Shown here: positions 38,821 through 50,242 of the stretch, in pieces | Position numbering within the stretch: the first letter of the stretch is position 1 | How the letters are laid out: each line of letters starts with the position of its first letter | Assembly (NCBI GenBank): GCA_027625915.1 | Contig: JANTQA010000008.1 | Span: 1,877,001 to 1,941,000, forward strand | Length of the DNA stretch: 64,000 nt | DNA from: Anaeramoeba flamelloides | Taxonomy: Eukaryota > Metamonada > Anaeramoebidae | Reading direction: 5' to 3' | Translations under genes and position numbers: made by a program | The notes under the pieces: model-generated | Database searches by the model: none | The model's input: the letters and a program-made list of their open reading frames with translations, nothing else | What the model was told of the DNA's origin: nothing

Positions 38821-40587
38821 GAAACAATTCATTTTTATTGAGGTTTTCTGTTTATTTGGGAAATGAAAAGAAAATTTCATATTTTTTTTTATTTCTAAAA
38901 CTAAAAAAAAAAAAACAGATATTCTAAATCACTTCCCTTATTTCTAAAATTTTGTTTAGACATTACAATATAGAATCATAATTTTCTTTATATTTAACCA
39001 ATGATAAAATAAATAAAATGTCTTTATTTTGAATAATATCAAAAATATAATTCTTTAATTGCTTATTATTCTTTTTGTTGATATGAATTAATTCCTAAAT
39101 CCAAAATTTTCAAAAAATATTAGATATAAGAACAATATAAAAAAAAAATACTATCATCAAGTGTGATCAAGTCCAGCTATGTTTTTTTTTTTAATTTTTA
39201 CAATCAAAACAAAATTTAAAAAATTTTCATTTAATTTCAAAAATTAAAAACAACTAATTGTCTATTTTCTTGATTTTTCTGTTTATTCTGAAAAATGTTA
39301 CATTTTCTTATCAAAATAATAAATCAAGAAAAGATAATTGCATTTATTTTTCAATTCCTCCTTTCAAAATAAAAAAAAATTTTTTTTCACTTTTTGAAAA
39401 TATATGAAAAAATAAACTCTTTTATTTCTGAAGGATAAATAAAATGAAAACTGGGGGGGAATAAAATACCAAAGTTAATACTACCGTAGAAATTAAAGTG
39501 CTCTCTTAAAAAGTTTATAAGATCAAAAAGGAAGTTTAATTAACTGTAAAATATCATTTTTAATTGATTTTGTGAAGATTTTGAGAGTCTTATTGAACTA
39601 ATAATTTATTAAATCTCTGAGAACTTGAAATAAAAATTTTCAATTATTATTTAGAAAATCAGATTTCTCAGAATATAACAAAATCCAAATTCTGTCTGTT
39701 TTTATCATTGAAAGGTTGATTCTTATAAGATCCACTTTTTTAAAAAATCATACCTCTTTATATATAACTATTTTAAAAAATTTAAAAATCGGGGTTTAAG
39801 ACAAAATTAGGATATTGAATTTGGCTTGAACACTTTCTTGATAAAATTTTTATGAGGATTTAGTGACAAAAAAAAATCAAAACAAATTATTTACAAATCC
39901 AAACTATTAACATAAATTATTTGACATTTGTAGATTATCAAAAAGTTTCTTGAAACAAAAAGCTCTTCAAAAAAATCTGTAGACGCTGGAAAAGTGTTAT
40001 TCCGGTGATTTAGGAACAAGGTTAAAATGAGTGCAATTTATTTTGGAAAACTTTATATTATTAATACAAAGAACCCACATAAAATAGGAATCCGAAACAA
40101 TTTTCGATTTCAAACCACGTTCAAGTGAACTCTCCAAACCATAATGTCATTATATTTTTAATCTTTCCAATTCTGTTGAAAAAAAATTAATCACTCAAGT
40201 TTTTCAATATTTTTGTGGAGCCAATTATTATCTCTCAAAAATTGTAAAACAACACGTTTTTGTTCCTTAAACAATTTTTAACAACTTCCGAAAGAGAGAA
40301 TTTGAAAAAAGTTGTCATTTGAAGCTAATAAAATTTGTTTTTAAGAATAGCTCAAGGATTCAAAAGAAATAAAAAAAAAATAGTCAAACAGGGCAAAAGA
40401 AAGCAAAAAATCTTCGACAAACAGAAAATTATACTGAAAATACTCTCAAGGTTTACTTTTTATTTTTACAAAAATAACCAAAAGGAAGGATCAAAATCAA
40501 TTCTTTATCATTTTTTAATATTATTAACCTTTTTTTATTTTTCGAAAAAAAAAAACAAAAAATAAACAACCTTTCAAAAAGAAAACA

Positions 40588-42543
40588 ATGTCCAGCAAGA
40601 TAACACCCATTTCGAAAAAGCTCCAGCCTTTAATTAACAATTCAGATCTTGCGGATGTAAAATTCTTTATTGGCAAAGACGAAGAGGAATTTTATGGCCA
40701 CAAATTCTTGTTGTCGATCACCTCTCCGATGTGGCGGACCATGTTTTATTCAAGCAATTGGAACGAAACAAAAAACAATGGCCTCTCTGAAGTGAAAATT
40801 CGCGACATTGATCCTGAAGTGTTTCTAAAAATTTTACAATTTAGCTACATCCGCAGGATTGAATTGGAGGAAGACATTGCCGTGCGTGTTCTAAAGGCGG
40901 CAGACAAATTTATGATGAAAGAATTGAAAGACTGTTGCTTTGAATTTTTAATCAATAATTTGAATGTAAAAAATGCAATTGGCATTTATCAGGAGATACT
41001 CAATATGAACGACCAACGCCAAATGGAACGAACGCTGAAGTACATTTCCACAAGAAGAGATGTGCTGAGCACAGCGAATTGCTTGGTCAATGTCAACAAT
41101 CAAACAGCCCACAAGATCTTAGAATGCCAAGCCTTGTTTGTGAAGGAAATTGTCTTGTTTAAAAGATTAATCGAAAGGATTCTCTCAAAAAAAAAACGTA
41201 TCCAAAGAAATTCGCTTGATTCTCAAAAAAAAATCCAAAGTCTTCACATGAGCAAATCGAATACCAAGATTGAAGAAAAAAACGAACAACTCAGCGAGGA
41301 ATTTAAAGAAAATGAGAACAAGAACGAGAACAACTATCAAAATAACAAAAACAAAGGCAACAACAAAAACAAAAATTTAGAATACAATTTTAATGGTTTT
41401 GAAAGCGAACATGGAACACAAATTGCAAAAAAAAGGATGGGCACTAAAAAAAAAGAAAATAAAAAAAAAGAAAACAAAAAAAAAGAAAACAAAAAAAAAG
41501 AAAACAAAAAAAAAGAAAACAAAAAAAAAGAAAATAAAAAACAAAAAAACATTTGGTTTGCAACAGATCAAAATTTAAAAGAATTGCTGGACGATGTTCC
41601 ATTCAAATTCACGTTGGTGCGGTGCCTGAAAGACGAATGGATCGAATTTATTGATAGGAAGGATCTTGAATTGCTAACCAAGATCCAATGGACAAGATTT
41701 ATTGAAAACGAATACCAGCACATTTTGGATACAAAGATCTTTAATAAGGCCAAAATCGAAAAGTATCTTAATTTCAAAAAGGAACTAAATTTACCATTGA
41801 CCTACATTGGGATAAATGGGCAACTGGACTATCGAATCCTGAGCCAATTGTCACGTAAACCCAGAATTAAAAAATCTGAAATCAAAGTAATGGTTTTGGC
41901 TGCGCATAATAACATTCTTCGCCGTCTGGATGTCGTGGAATCAATCAGGTCAACGGGCATCTCGCATGTCAAGGAGATCAATTTGTGCGAACGCACGCCG
42001 AGCTATAAGGAGGTCAAAGATTATGACGCAATCCTCATATTTTCATTAAGCAATTTCGAATCACCGAAAAAGGTCGGCAATTTATTGGCAAAATTTGTTG
42101 ACAACCTTGGCGGAATAGTGGTATGCACAATTAACGCCCTACGGAACGACAATAACGATAAGCGCGGGCTCAAGGGCAGGATCATTGATGAAGACTACTT
42201 ACCAATCAAAAAGGGTGTCGAAATAAGCCAAGAAAGGAGAATATTGGGCAAAGTCGAAGCTAAAACACATTTCATCATGCAAAATGTCAAAACATTTGAT
42301 GTGGGTAGAAATTCGTGGCATATTAAAACGAAAAAAGTGACAAAAAATTCTACTGTCATATGCAGATATGATAACGGCAATATAATGATCGCAGAAAAAA
42401 TTGAGCCAGAAAGAGGCAAAGTTGTTGTTTTAAATTTCTTCCCTGTTTCAGATTCGGTCAGAAATAATGACGAATATTGGCTGACAAATACAGATGGCTA
42501 TCATATACTTGCCAATTCAGTTGAATATGTCGCCCAAAAATAA
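40588..42543 (+). CDS. BTB-BACK protein with GATase-like C-terminal domain
   Basis: A single exon of 651 residues. The BTB/POZ domain spans ~10-120 (SDLADVKFFIG, GHKFLLSITSPMWRTMF, KILQFSYI) and a BACK-like helical segment ~125-200. A K/E/N-rich tract with a KKKEN tandem repeat spans ~210-315. The C-terminus (~430-640) has an alpha/beta pattern (VMVLAAH, YDAILIFS, GGIVVCT) like class I glutamine amidotransferase/ThuA-type folds. I see no catalytic Cys-His pair, so it is probably a binding module. BTB proteins commonly dimerise and can act as cullin-3 adaptors (family knowledge); no partner is shown here. The Met at 40588 follows a C/A-rich leader, and the open frame at 40335-40565 is in that leader. 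Confidence 0.9.
   Translation: MSSKITPISKKLQPLINNSDLADVKFFIGKDEEEFYGHKFLLSITSPMWRTMFYSSNWNETKNNGLSEVKIRDIDPEVFLKILQFSYIRRIELEEDIAVRVLKAADKFMMKELKDCCFEFLINNLNVKNAIGIYQEILNMNDQRQMERTLKYISTRRDVLSTANCLVNVNNQTAHKILECQALFVKEIVLFKRLIERILSKKKRIQRNSLDSQKKIQSLHMSKSNTKIEEKNEQLSEEFKENENKNENNYQNNKNKGNNKNKNLEYNFNGFESEHGTQIAKKRMGTKKKENKKKENKKKENKKKENKKKENKKKENKKQKNIWFATDQNLKELLDDVPFKFTLVRCLKDEWIEFIDRKDLELLTKIQWTRFIENEYQHILDTKIFNKAKIEKYLNFKKELNLPLTYIGINGQLDYRILSQLSRKPRIKKSEIKVMVLAAHNNILRRLDVVESIRSTGISHVKEINLCERTPSYKEVKDYDAILIFSLSNFESPKKVGNLLAKFVDNLGGIVVCTINALRNDNNDKRGLKGRIIDEDYLPIKKGVEISQERRILGKVEAKTHFIMQNVKTFDVGRNSWHIKTKKVTKNSTVICRYDNGNIMIAEKIEPERGKVVVLNFFPVSDSVRNNDEYWLTNTDGYHILANSVEYVAQK
41448..41535 (+). 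repeat. 15 bp tandem repeat coding KKKEN
   Basis: About six units of A9-GAAAAC, in frame with the BTB gene, code for repeated Lys-Lys-Lys-Glu-Asn. A/G purity makes length change likely. Confidence 0.9.
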
Positions 42544-42598
42544 GTCTCTTTGATTTTTTATTTATTATTTTTTAATGAATAAATATATACATATACAT

Positions 42599-42630
<32 letters not shown>

Positions 42631-42984
42631 GTTGGCTGATCAATTTTTTTTCAAACATAAGGTTTTTAATTTAAACCAATTGTTAAATTTAAACGAAGAC
42701 AATAATTAAATAAGATATTGTTTCTTTTTTATTTATATTTATTATTACGAATAAAAAAATATAAATTATTTTTTCAAATATAGATTATTTTTACAAATTT
42801 TTTACCAAAACTTTCACACAACAATAATTTCATCAAAACCATTTCATCAAGTATACGTCTTGGGTAATATATCATTTTTAAGCCAATTCCCAATTATTTT
42901 TTTAAAAAATGATCTTTTTTATATAATTGAGTTGAGGAATAAAAGGTTAAAACAAGAGTTCAATCCATTACTATGTGGAGTGGT
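42544..42984. other. Spacer after the BTB gene with TA/CA microsatellite
   Basis: AATAAA-type sequence at about 42579 could serve polyadenylation. It is followed by TATACA/CATA repeats and (TA)n to about 42631. The rest is plain AT-rich sequence up to the R3 copy. Confidence 0.6.
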
Positions 42985-44530
42985 TATTTAAAATCTAGAC
43001 ATAAAAATAAACAATATTATCGGATCAGAGACCATATATAGAAAATTATTTTCCAAGATCTGTATTAATTTAGATTTAAAAAATCAAATTTTACAAATAT
43101 ATTATTCAAATTTTTACCAATAACAAAATTCATAAAAAAAAAATTTACTTTTGAAGATTATTGTATTGTCTTTGAATAATATTTAATAGTTATTTTTTAT
43201 TTATATTTTTTAAATTTAGTACTGATTACTTTATCTATTTAAAAAAGTTTTTGCATGTTTAATTATCAAAATAATAAATGAAATTATTTTACAATTTTTT
43301 TTTTTTTTTTTTTGTTTGTTCAAGTAAACTATTTCTCAGTCAACGGGACCCAGTTGTAATGTCTAAAATACACGTGTTTAAAGGGTTTTCATAGAAATTA
43401 GAAGGAAAAATTTATTTTGGAAATTTTCAAAATTGAAATTATTTTTTCACATTTTTGTACATTTTTATTTTTTGTTTTTTTTTCAAAGGTCATTCGGTAT
43501 GCAAAAAAATTTTTAATTGCAAGATCAATAGTCACTTGGTAAAAACGTGTTATTCTAAGGTTATTGAAACTGTGGAAATGATTGTTGAGAAATCATATTA
43601 ATTTCTATTGTAATTCTATTCGATTTTTGATCTTGATATTTGCTTAATAAATGTGAAAAATTTTCACTTCATTTTCATTTACTTTTGTAAATAGAGACCA
43701 CATATACCAACACACTTCGTTTGGGGACTTGATTTCTAAAAGAAAAGTATGAAAAATGAAGTGAAAAATGTTTCCTATTTATTATTCAAATACCAGTAAA
43801 AGTTCAAAACGAACATTGTTGTTTTTCTCAATATTCTCTATAAGAATTTTAGTTTTTCAATTTTTAAGGAAATTTATTGATTAATTAGTTTTCTTTCAGA
43901 GATATATCAACAATTCTTTGATGTATATTATTCTGTTTATTTCTTATTTGTTAATCAAAGGACAATTATATAAAATAATTGATATTTGAAAAAAACCTTG
44001 TCCCCTTTGACTGAAACAGAGTTTATTACCTATTGTTTAAATAAAAGTTTTAGAAAATTATTCATATTAAACTTTTAATTTTGGTAGAAAGAAATGAATT
44101 TCATTTTTCACTTGATTTAATATTTATTAAAAATTTATCTTTTAAAACAATTACAATTTCTCAGTAATATATTTTTTTATTTATTTTTTTTTATCATAAA
44201 ATTAACCAAATTATTTGATAGTTATTATTAATAAACTAATGAAGTGAGTTTTGTATTACTACCATTATAATAAAATTTCTTATGTAAAAAATTCAAAAAA
44301 AAAATAAAAATCTTTAAAAAAAATGTAAAAATGAATAATTAATATTTTCTTTCAAAAACAAAAAAAAAAAAATACATAACATAACTACTTTATCTTTGAA
44401 CTATTTTGAGTTTTTATTATAATCCAAATATGGATTAAAGACAAATAAGAAACTAAATATATTAGTACATCAATATCATTTTAAATCTTTTATTTTAAAC
44501 TTGATGAAATTTAGGCAAATCTGGTCTGCT

Positions 44531-44550
<20 letters not shown>
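42985..44550 (-). mobile_element. R3 element copy 2, inverted, with R2 nested
   Basis: Read on the minus strand, 44550-44040 and 43320-42985 follow the left part of R3 copy 1 (35275 to about 36130) block by block: CTTAGCA(C/G), AAATTTCATCAAGTTT, TGTCTTTAATCC, TAAAACTTTTATTTAA, TATGGTCTCT. The series is broken by the R2 element at 43325-44035, absent from copy 1. The outer end lies in a TA microsatellite (44537-44568). The other terminus was not found. Confidence 0.75.
43325..44035 (+). mobile_element. 710 bp TIR element R2, copy 2 (nested)
   Basis: It runs from TAAACTATTTCTCAGTCAAC to TTTGACTGAAACAGAGTTTA and matches 36796-37505 end to end. It is inserted in R3 copy 2, so it is younger than that copy. 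Confidence 0.87.
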
Positions 44551-44569
<19 letters not shown>

Positions 44570-44656
44570 AAATAAAGAGAAAATAGAAAAAATAGAGAAG
44601 GTAGATACAATGGAGAAAAGCAGGATATTAGATTTATTATTGACGCATATCAAAAA

Positions 44657-47600
44657 TTATATGAAATTTTTATTATCTTCAAGGTTTTCATATTGAGTAT
44701 GGAAGAGAATATTTTTTATAAATAAAATTAAAGCTGTTTTCTTTTCACAATTTTGATGGTTAATATCGACTCCATGTTTAATGAAAAACTTGACAATTTT
44801 TAAATTTATTGTTTTTCTAGTAAACAAGATTTGTAAAATATTATTTTTATCATCATCATAATTAAAATTATTGTAAATATTTTTATCAAAAGTCATAAAA
44901 ATCTTGATTGATGTAAATAAAAGTTCCAGTTTTATATGTTTAAAACAAATTACAAAGGGTTTTCCATATACTGTCTCGAGTATGGGACTAAAGCCTTTTG
45001 ATATTAGATATTGAATGGATGGGATTGAAGGGTATTTTTTTCTGAATAGTATGATGATTGCATTTTTATTCCAGGTATTTAGATTTAAATCAGAAATAGT
45101 GCTATTATCAATTTGGAAAAGTAAATGAAGAACATTTTTTGTACACTTGTTGCTAGTCGTATAATTAATCCACCGAATTTGTTCTGATGTTTGAATATTC
45201 TTATCATGTCTTATCTTCAAAAGATATCTAATTATATCAAATCTTATATTTTTTTTTTGAAATAAAATTTCGAGAGCGTATTTAAATAATTGAGTTATAC
45301 GGGAAAATCCAAATAATTTGCAACAATCTGTGTAAGTGAATAACTTCTTTAAAGACACCTGATGAATTTTTTTTTTTAAATAAAGATCCATTGGTGTACG
45401 TCCCCCTTTATTTGATAATGTTGGATTACAGCCACATTTTAACAAGAAATGGAAGGTATCAATGTTAACGATTTGATATCTACAAAATAGATGTAGAATA
45501 GTATCGCCATTTAAATCCTGCTGATTAAAATCTACCACCATTTCAGATTTCTCTGCCATTTCTTGAAAATGGTTAATAATTGGTAGCAACGTTTCGTTGG
45601 TGCAGTTCTTATGGCTTAATAATTCATGGAGAATCGTTTGTCTTTTATTATTGAGAAAAGTTAAAATTGCACCAGACTTTATAAAAAATGCAATTAATTT
45701 TGATGTATTTTCATTACATTTATTGACTAATAAAAAAATTGGTGTTTCGTTCTGATCATTTTTTAAATTAATGTCAGCTCCGTTCTGTATTAATAATTCA
45801 ATAACCTTTAATAGCGGCCTTCCTCTCATACAATAAATATGCAGTGGTGTATTGCCTGTTTTTGTCTGGGCATTGATATCATGTCCATTTTCAATTAATA
45901 ATTTTATAATTTCTAATGATGGATGATTTCTGTTTATGTATATGTGTAAAGGAGTTTTATGATTTTTGGTAAAATTCTGCAATTTGCGCAAGCGAGATTT
46001 ATTTTGGAATTTAGCAAGTAATATTTTGATGAATTTGAGTGAAGGGTTGTCCTGACTTAAAAAAATGTTTAATGCTGTGCGATTACCCGTCAAATCGCCA
46101 GTATTCATATAAAATCCGCATTCTAATAAATATTCAAAAATTTCGATTGATGGATTGTTTTGTTCCACTAATCTATAAATCGGGCTATCTTCTCTCTCTC
46201 TGATTGAATTTGTTAATTCATTTTTATCAATCATTTGGCTTTGCACCCAATATTTAATAATATCAAGAGTGCAATTCTCATTCTGTATAAGAGTTGAGAG
46301 ACAATTTAACGGGTTTATGTTGCCAGCATTCCATGAAAATGGTTTTAATGATATTCTTTCAGAGAAATATTTGATCAATTCTAATGAAATGTTCTCATTT
46401 TTACAAATATAATAAAATGGATTTTTTTTCAGAGAATTCCAGTCATAATCAGCAGAATTCACATCAAACCCATTGTTGAGCAAAAGTCCAATGATTTTTA
46501 AACAGGGCTGTTCATTCTTACAAATTGTTTGCAACGCGTCGAGTTGCGTTACTGATCGATAGCGTGGTTTTTTTTCTTTCAGTTTTAATCCATTTTTAAT
46601 GAGGTATTCTATTAATTCAAAATCTGGATTAGTTTTTTCACACAGTTCTTCAATCAAGTTTGGTAAATAGCGAGGATAATTTATTGGATTTATATCGTAT
46701 CCATTTTTAATTAGGAGTCGAATTATGTTTCCTGGTGGTTTACGCATTCTAAAAATTGTGTGCAATGGCGCCCGTCTATATGGGTCTTTTTCCATTTCCA
46801 TTCTTGCATTACTTTTGAGTAAAAAATTGAAAATTTCTTCTGTGGGATTGTTCGTTCTTGCTAAAAGAGAAAAATAATTTTCGAGGAAATTAGGATAACC
46901 AAAGTCAAATCCCTTTTCTTCGAATAGATTTAAAATTTCCATCGAATGGTTGTTTGATTTAAATAAAGTTGCAAGTAGAGATTCCAATTTACACTGAAAA
47001 TCATTAACATTTGCCCCTTTTTCAATTAATAAATCTAATAATTCATAATAATAATTTGATTTGTTTTTACATACAAATAAAAATTGTAATTCTTCTTCTT
47101 CTTCTTCTTCTTCTTTTTCTTTTTCTTTTTCTTTTTTGGAATTTTCTTTCTTTGTTTCTTTTTTTATACCAACACCATTTATCTTTTCATTTTCTTTATC
47201 AATCTCTTTTTCTTTTTCTTTTTCATTTTCTTCTTCTTTTTCATTTTCTTCTTCTTTTTCTTCTTCTTTTTCTTTTTCATTTTCATTTTCTTTTAAATCT
47301 TTGTAATTAACAATTAGCATTACTCTATTATCTATTACTTTGATATGCTTATATCTGTTGAATATTTGACCAATTCCACAAAAAAAAAACAATAATAAAG
47401 AATACAAAAGTTTACAATCTGATTGTTTTTGATTGATTAGTTTCTCAAACATGTATCCGAGATCATATAAAGTAAATTTTAAAGCATAAATATATTTAAT
47501 GATGCCTTTAAGAAAATGATTAAGGACTTTTCCATTATTTTCTATTTTGAATAAACAACCAAAAACGGGTTTGAAAGAGCCTTTGATTGTGGCATTCCTA

Positions 47601-48853
47601 AAGAAATTTTCTAATGGAACGCAATAAGATCTATCTGAAACATTTAATTGGGTTGGATTTTTCTCTATCAAATTCAGAATTAATTCAAAATTTTGAATTG
47701 GTTTCTTACAAAGGTATTGTAATGGTATTTCCAAGTTACTGTTTTCAATGTTTAAAAAGGCGCCATTTTCAATGAATAAATCGATTATTTCAATTTTGGG
47801 GTTTTCTTTCGAACAAATAATATGAAGTGGTGTTAATTTCTTTTTCGTAGCCTTTAAATTGATTGTTGCGCATTTATTCTTTTTGTTCAAGAGTGTTTTG
47901 AGCAACGCAGTTGTACAATTTGCATTCACACAAGCTAAATGAAGTGGTGTGAACTTTCGATAATCAACATCATCTACACTGAACTCACACTTGATCAAAT
48001 ATTTAATTAATTGAAGGTCGTAATTTGGCTTTGAGCATATTAAATGTAATAAGGTTTGCTGCTGATAATCCCTTGCATATCGATCTTTTGTTTTCGAAAA
48101 GAGCAACTCAAGCGTTTCAATCGTGCAATGATCGTTTAGGATTGAATAGTGAATCGGAAGCTGTTCGAGGTTATTTAAAATATTTACATCGCAACCCTGT
48201 TTGACTAAATACCGAATCACACCAATTGGACATTTCCCATTTTTACATGCGTAGTGGAGCGCAGTATTATATTTAACATCAACTGCATCAAGATCAAAAT
48301 TGATTCCTTTGCCATCTCTTTCGATCAGCAATTTGACTGATTCCAAATTGCATTTGTCATTCCAACAGATTAAGTGTAAAGCTGTTTGGTCACCATCGTC
48401 CTTTGCATGGGTGTCGATCCCTTTTTCGATCAGAAATTGAATGTTTTCAAAGTTACACGAATTTGGTTTTCTGCATTGCAAATGAAGTAAGGTGTCTTCG
48501 TTGCCATCAGTTGTATTCAGATCTATTGGAAGCTGTTCAATTAAGAATTTGAAGATTGGGAAAGTTGTGCTTTTGTTGAAACATAACAAATGCAAGATCG
48601 TTTTTCCATGCTTTGTTCTTCCATCGAAATCAATTCCCTTGTTTTTGTTTAATATTTCTTTGATTTTTGTGAGTGTTAGTTGCTTGCTAAGTAGTATGTA
48701 CTTCATAAATTCAAAGGTTTCTGTTTTTGAGGCTGTTGTTTTTGTGGAAAGGAAATCACTCTTTTCAACTTCTTCTTTCGTTTTTTCCTTTTGAAAAAAT
48801 TCCTTTTCTTCTTGTAATTGTTGTTTTCGGGTCGGCTTTTTGAAAAATTCCAT
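44657..48853 (-). CDS. Long ankyrin-repeat protein
   Basis: A single exon of 1398 residues built almost wholly of ankyrin repeats from ~60 to the end. Canonical pieces include GKTILHLLC, NTALHYACKNGKC, FTPLHLACVNANC, GNTPLHIYCMRGRP and NGADINLKNDQNETPI. Units are often longer than the usual 33 residues because of a conserved lead such as NPSLEIIK or CNFENIQ. A K/E-rich tract (~515-590) splits the array. No catalytic or membrane domain is seen. Ankyrin arrays bind proteins, and no specific partner can be named. The start at 48853 follows a C/A-rich leader. The middle repeats (~420-700) are weaker than the two ends. Confidence 0.92.
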   Translation of the reverse strand: MEFFKKPTRKQQLQEEKEFFQKEKTKEEVEKSDFLSTKTTASKTETFEFMKYILLSKQLTLTKIKEILNKNKGIDFDGRTKHGKTILHLLCFNKSTTFPIFKFLIEQLPIDLNTTDGNEDTLLHLQCRKPNSCNFENIQFLIEKGIDTHAKDDGDQTALHLICWNDKCNLESVKLLIERDGKGINFDLDAVDVKYNTALHYACKNGKCPIGVIRYLVKQGCDVNILNNLEQLPIHYSILNDHCTIETLELLFSKTKDRYARDYQQQTLLHLICSKPNYDLQLIKYLIKCEFSVDDVDYRKFTPLHLACVNANCTTALLKTLLNKKNKCATINLKATKKKLTPLHIICSKENPKIEIIDLFIENGAFLNIENSNLEIPLQYLCKKPIQNFELILNLIEKNPTQLNVSDRSYCVPLENFFRNATIKGSFKPVFGCLFKIENNGKVLNHFLKGIIKYIYALKFTLYDLGYMFEKLINQKQSDCKLLYSLLLFFFCGIGQIFNRYKHIKVIDNRVMLIVNYKDLKENENEKEKEEEKEEENEKEEENEKEKEKEIDKENEKINGVGIKKETKKENSKKEKEKEKEEEEEEEELQFLFVCKNKSNYYYELLDLLIEKGANVNDFQCKLESLLATLFKSNNHSMEILNLFEEKGFDFGYPNFLENYFSLLARTNNPTEEIFNFLLKSNARMEMEKDPYRRAPLHTIFRMRKPPGNIIRLLIKNGYDINPINYPRYLPNLIEELCEKTNPDFELIEYLIKNGLKLKEKKPRYRSVTQLDALQTICKNEQPCLKIIGLLLNNGFDVNSADYDWNSLKKNPFYYICKNENISLELIKYFSERISLKPFSWNAGNINPLNCLSTLIQNENCTLDIIKYWVQSQMIDKNELTNSIREREDSPIYRLVEQNNPSIEIFEYLLECGFYMNTGDLTGNRTALNIFLSQDNPSLKFIKILLAKFQNKSRLRKLQNFTKNHKTPLHIYINRNHPSLEIIKLLIENGHDINAQTKTGNTPLHIYCMRGRPLLKVIELLIQNGADINLKNDQNETPIFLLVNKCNENTSKLIAFFIKSGAILTFLNNKRQTILHELLSHKNCTNETLLPIINHFQEMAEKSEMVVDFNQQDLNGDTILHLFCRYQIVNIDTFHFLLKCGCNPTLSNKGGRTPMDLYLKKKIHQVSLKKLFTYTDCCKLFGFSRITQLFKYALEILFQKKNIRFDIIRYLLKIRHDKNIQTSEQIRWINYTTSNKCTKNVLHLLFQIDNSTISDLNLNTWNKNAIIILFRKKYPSIPSIQYLISKGFSPILETVYGKPFVICFKHIKLELLFTSIKIFMTFDKNIYNNFNYDDDKNNILQILFTRKTINLKIVKFFIKHGVDINHQNCEKKTALILFIKNILFHTQYENLEDNKNFI

Positions 48854-49577
48854 TTTAATAAATACTTGATTGTGTTGTTCGTTCGTTTTTTCAATTAATA
48901 GGTTGTTAAGAAAAAAATGAGACAGTTTTCAAAATCATAAAATTTGAATTTTCAGAACTAGCTTTGAAATTGAAATTTATCGAACAGTGTGGTAAATGAG
49001 GATTATGATTGTTTGAAAATCTCACAAATATTTATTCAGTCGAGATCTAAGTAGGAAAAAAATGGCTTTTTTTAAAATTTATTTCTCTCCAGACACGTAT
49101 ATCAAAATGCCAAAGAAGTTTGCGAACAATCAGCTTTATAAGAAAATTTGAATTTCGGTGAAAGTAACAAACTTTACAACACGGTTGTTGGCCATTACCT
49201 TTTCTTTCTTTTTTGATTTGTGAGTTAGATTGAGGAGGTCAAAATTTTCGCCTTAATGATCAAAAAGGTGAAAATTGAAAATTAAGGGATAAATAGTTGC
49301 TTTGTTTTTCAATAACAAAGAACTTTTTGAATAACCACACGTCAATTGGGTTGGTGTTAGAATTAAATCCACTCAAATTTTCTTTTCCTAAAAATTGAAA
49401 TAATAGTTTTTTTCTCAACTGACACAATATTTTTTTCAGACTTGGACATTTAGAGAAATCATGGAATTTTTCAGAATGAGAAAGAAAATCCTCTAAAAAA
49501 TTTAAATAGAGAAATGTTTTTCACAACTTGAGCAAAAAAAAATTAGATAAAAAAATAGATAAAGTTTCTTAATTTTC
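48854..49577. other. Spacer upstream of the ankyrin gene
   Basis: It holds the leader and presumably the promoter of the ankyrin gene. It ends where the hAT C-terminus begins. Nothing else was recognised. Confidence 0.5.
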
Positions 49578-50044
49578 TTATTTTTTTTGAAAAAAATGTG
49601 AGAGAAGAACATAGATCGAACTATAAAAATACCAAGAATCAAAAATAAAAAAAAATTGTATATAAAGTATTTTGTTTTTTCGATAATTAAAACGAAAAAA
49701 TGCCTCAGTTTGAATTGTTTCTAATTTCATAAAAGTTCTTTTTGTTGATTGTATATTTTTCACAATCGAAAAAAACCTTTCCACTTCAGTTGAGGTTGGT
49801 TGAATTGATAACAAATCCAAGACATATTTACTTAAGCATGGAAAAATATTTTTCATACTTAACCAAAAATGTATTGGACTTTGAGTTTAGATTGTTTCGA
49901 GTGTTTTCAGATAATGTTGAAACCTTAACCATTCTCCCAAAATTGAACCATTAATATATTCCAAAATTTCAGGTTTGGGCAAATCTTCTTTTCGAATATT
50001 TGGTAAAATGTTTTCAGGGCTAAACCAGTAGTACATTTTAATTA

Positions 50045-50242
50045 CAGTCAGTTTCACTTTTAAGGCACAAACTTTCAACAAAATTTAAGGCACAATAAAA
50101 ATTTCAAATTAAGGCACAAAATTCAAATTCTAGTAAAAATAATTTGTAAAAAATAAAAATTCCAAATTTTGTGCCTTAATTTGAGATTTTTTTGTGCCTT
50201 AAATTTAATTGAAAGTTTGTGCCTTAAAAGTGAAACTGACTG
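50045..50242. mobile_element. Palindromic MITE M1, copy c
   Basis: TA-CAGTCAGTTTCACTTTTAAG to GTGAAACTGACTG-TA. It is inserted in the hAT gene after the sequence coding NLADDV. The three TTAAGGCACAA motifs of each arm are well kept. Confidence 0.93.

Larger units (their letters stand above)
33350..40587. other. Intergenic region, mostly inverted-repeat elements
   Basis: This 7.2 kb lies between two plus-strand genes. It is occupied by the ATCGCGAT element (33515-34748), a 1.5 kb TIR element (35275-36785), a 710 bp TIR element (36796-37505), MITE copy b (38253-38449) and palindrome R6 (38752-38820). Other parts are A/T-rich, with a C10 run at about 37844. The last 250 bases form the BTB gene's leader. 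No exon recognised. Confidence 0.65.
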
